A stretch of DNA of 64,000 nt from Takifugu bimaculatus. Taxonomy: Eukaryota > Chordata > Actinopteri > Tetraodontiformes > Tetraodontidae. The notes under the pieces are model-generated. The model saw only the letters and a list, made by a program, of their open reading frames with translations, was not told the DNA's origin and ran no database searches. This document shows, one piece after another, positions 62,288 to 64,000 of this stretch (the stretch's first letter is position 1; each line of letters starts with the position of its first letter). The translations under genes were made by a program, and so were the position numbers. The stretch spans positions 12,317,485-12,381,484 of the forward strand of contig CP034979.1 of the NCBI GenBank assembly GCA_004026145.2, given 5' to 3'.

Positions 62288-64000
62288 GTCTTCTGTATAA
62301 GGTGCCCCCCCTGAAGGTGCGCCCACCCCCTGAGACCCACTGAAAAGACTCTTCTTCTCTTTAACAGGAGCGTAAATCCACCGTCCGTGAGGGTCTGACG
62401 TGGTTGAACGCAACTTCAAATGAATCAACTAAAAACGGAACCCTTGGCGGGATTAGCAGATATTTCCAAATGCAACAGGAAGCTCCGAAGTGCGACTGGA
62501 AATAAAAACATCTCGACGGGGGATCGGTCCTCACTCTCTCCAGGTTAAAGCAAGTGTGCCGATTTAAAAATAACAGTTCCAGCCAGGAGGCCCGCTGGGA
62601 CTCCCGGCTGGAACTGTGCGCTCTCGGAGCGATGGAGAGAGAGCGCTCAGCCCATCCTCCCAGATGAGTGTGAGACTCTCGCACTTTGGTGTGTTCACTC
62701 ATAACCTTTCAATTATACCCGCTGATACCATTTCTACTTTTACTGTCACTTTTGCTGTTGACAGATGTCACCCAAACAGCAGGAGGCTCTGTGGTTGTGC
62801 AGCTCTGCCGCCACAAACGAGCTCCGCCAGGAGAGCAAAGCCACGTTTTAATATCTGGATTTTTAAAGACGACGAATATGAACGATAGAGGGAACAACAG
62901 TGATCCAGCACACATTACGTAGATTTCAGGGAAAGCCGGGGAAGATAAAATTCCTCCGAATACCAAAAACACTTACAGCCGGGCTATTTCAGCCACTTTG
63001 CGCAGTTGAAATTACATTAACCTTTTTAGACACAATTTTCAGAGGATTTTGAAGGCAGCTAAGTATTGCATCGGTAATTGACAGCTTAGCAGAGGAAATG
63101 TGGTGGAAAATGACAAGATTATTAGATACAGAGTGAGAACATAATGGAGTGGCAAAGAAAGGGCTCACCGATACCACCTCTGAAATGCCAAGTAACAGGA
63201 ATGTGCTGGAGCCTGAGACTAGACATTAGCAACATATGCTCACACTTTCACACAGTAAGTGGGGATTTGCATGAAAATGTGACTATCCCAGTAGTTCCGG
63301 TCCATCCACACGCACGCAGACTTTTAATGTCGCCCCTAAAACAAACATGTTAAATTCAATAAAAAGCACGGTACTATTTTAATAAGAGGAAAAGCCCGCG
63401 GCTTAAATAACTTTGTTTTTCTTCCACAGAGCTCCCATATCACATTTCTCAATTTCAGGCTTTTTCTACTTCCCCCCCATCCCCTGCAGGAAGACGTGCA
63501 TGTTTGAGTCAGTGTTCTGTCGGCTGCACGGGTTCGCTGCTCTAACTCTCTCCACATGTGGGCCGACTGGAGCTCCACGGAACGCCGGGCGGAGCCCCAG
63601 AGAGACACAGGCATGCTTATCTGCCCATTCCATTCAGTCAATTACTACTAAACAAAAGACAAGTTCAAAAATATGGCTGACATGCTACGGTCCATGTCAG
63701 GCCTGACACAAAACAGCTTGATTGTATACAGAAAACTCTGAATCAATTTAGACGGAATATTGATATGGATTTTTGCTGTCATTTCTCCTTTAACATAAAG
63801 GAATCTACGAAATGCTGCTGCGCTGCATGACTGTTGCCAGGCAGGAAGATCCAGAGGCCCAGATATGAAGGCTGGCTCCAGAGCTGCACCCTGTCTTTGC
63901 TAACATGTGCTTTTCATCACTATTTCAATTAACATTAGCAGCCATGTTAGCTTGAAGAAAGTTGATCAACTCTATGCTGTGCACTTTAAATTCCACCTCA

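Larger units (their letters stand above)
44127..64000 (-). other. macrod2: probable upstream macrod2 intron sequence
   Basis: I see no further macro-domain exon on the minus strand (no coding for the conserved FPCISTG or GGGVDGAI-type motifs) and no convincing exon on the plus strand. MACROD2 introns are exceptionally long in other vertebrates, so this is expected. Repeats, a mobile-element remnant and a GC-rich patch inside it are listed separately. Confidence 0.55.

Noticed and set aside
61384..62428. Open frames of about 300 codons on the minus strand rich in His-Pro-Ser-Ile
   Set aside because: They are translations of the (GGAT)n array and have no gene context.
1..64000. tRNA, rRNA, CRISPR arrays or prokaryotic operons
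   Set aside because: No cloverleaf with A and B boxes, no rRNA-like sequence and no spaced direct repeats were recognised. The DNA is vertebrate-like.

Overview
This window looks like vertebrate nuclear DNA, most likely from a percomorph teleost with a fairly compact genome. The evidence is short exons with GT-AG splice sites set in long non-coding DNA, abundant (CA)n, (GGAT)n and homopolymer tracts, fragments of interspersed repeats typical of fish genomes, and no bacterial gene organisation. The species call is inference.

Layout. (1) Positions 1-4685 hold the 3' end of a plus-strand gene: one small exon (1710-1755), a large terminal exon (2203-4320) and a short 3' UTR with a poly(A) signal at 4663. 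Its last ~260 codons resemble the PH-like C-terminal region I recall from STK11IP and nischarin. By synteny (a convergent neighbour of macrod2) it could be the far 3' end of kif16b, but I see no PX or kinesin motif. Three apparent +1 shifts (near 3541, 3790-3803 and 3904-3906) break the frame and together restore it. (2) Positions 4686-17818 are intergenic between two convergent genes, with CTCF-like motifs at 9989, 15749 and 17336. (3) Positions 17819-44126 hold the 3' half of macrod2 on the minus strand. I reconstruct ten consecutive coding exons, from the end of the macro domain (44048-44126) through eight small acidic exons to a 23-nt terminal coding exon (18865-18887), with a possible poly(A) signal at 17819-17824. 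Every junction is phase 1 and all eight internal tail exons are multiples of three, so any of them could be skipped without a frameshift. (4) Positions 44127-64000 show no exon I can support and are probably an upstream macrod2 intron. This part contains a degenerate fish interspersed repeat (47289-47462), a GC-rich patch with long open frames (about 48904-49471), a 1.3-kb 11-bp minisatellite (54472-55809) and a 0.75-kb GGAT array (61539-62287).

How the genes work. MACROD2 is a mono-ADP-ribosyl hydrolase (macro domain) with a long acidic, phosphorylatable tail; this window carries almost the whole tail. The plus-strand neighbour may be a membrane-trafficking or scaffold protein, but this is unproven. 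Most open frames in the remaining DNA are by-products of repeats or chance; the longest one after the plus-strand exon (about 428 codons, minus strand, 54380-55666) is minisatellite sequence read as codons.
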